DNA of 5,288 nucleotides, from the NCBI GenBank assembly GCA_025359705.1, contig JANYFS010000282.1, positions 1-5,288 on the forward strand. Direction: 5' to 3'. Numbering within the stretch: the stretch's first letter is position 1; every line of letters begins with the position of its first letter. Positions 5,275 through 5,288 of the stretch are shown piece after piece. This stretch comes from Deinococcales bacterium. GTDB lineage: Bacteria > Deinococcota > Deinococci > Deinococcales > Deinococcaceae. Under the pieces are notes generated by a model. It did no database searches and was not told where the DNA came from. It saw only the letters and a program-made list of their open reading frames with translations. A program made the position numbers and the translations under genes.

Positions 5275-5288
5275 GTGGCGAATCCACG
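5275..5288 (+). CDS. rplJ: 50S ribosomal protein L10, N-terminal fragment (runs off the window)
   Basis: Only GTG GCG AAT CCA CG is present, reading M-A-N-P and probably R. The identification rests on three things: an L10 leader RNA directly upstream, a strong AGGAGG five bases before the GTG, and an N-terminus of the kind seen in Deinococcota L10. L10 anchors the L7/L12 stalk to the large subunit and represses its own operon through the leader. The gene normally continues into rplL, outside the window. The upstream neighbour is the divergent ccmA, not rplA, which often precedes rplJ. Confidence 0.78.

Overview
The window looks like a chromosomal housekeeping region of a moderate-G+C bacterium, most likely Deinococcota (a Deinococcus- or Meiothermus-like lineage). 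The support is the closeness of the first gene product to Deinococcus-type GlgC, a DUF2270 membrane protein, a CcmA/CcmB pair, and an apparently leaderless gene start behind a TANNNT -10 box. The genus is inference; the sequence alone does not fix it.

Layout. A complete glgC (+, ADP-glucose pyrophosphorylase) ends in a strong intrinsic terminator. A 165-bp spacer with a 13-bp perfect hairpin follows, then mutY (-, adenine DNA glycosylase) carrying an in-frame 9-bp tandem repeat in its interdomain linker. MutY is divergent from a DUF2270 membrane-protein gene (+) across a short spacer holding two copies of a 13-bp repeat. DUF2270 converges on a ccmA-ccmB operon (-), the ATPase and permease of the cytochrome c maturation transporter. 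Divergent from ccmA, the last ~330 bp hold a ribosomal protein L10 leader RNA, a hairpin next to the ribosome binding site, and the first codons of rplJ (+), cut by the window edge. The genes serve unrelated processes: glycogen synthesis, oxidative DNA repair, cytochrome c biogenesis and translation. Only ccmA-ccmB form an evident operon.

The most unusual signal is the palindrome CTCGAG. I count 39 copies in 5288 bp, where about 1.3 would be expected by chance at balanced composition. They occur in every gene, in all reading frames and in non-coding DNA. By my reading 23 of the 24 Leu-Glu dipeptides in the called proteins are encoded by exactly CTC GAG. This resembles the cyanobacterial HIP1 phenomenon with a different word, and is the best candidate here for a poorly described system.
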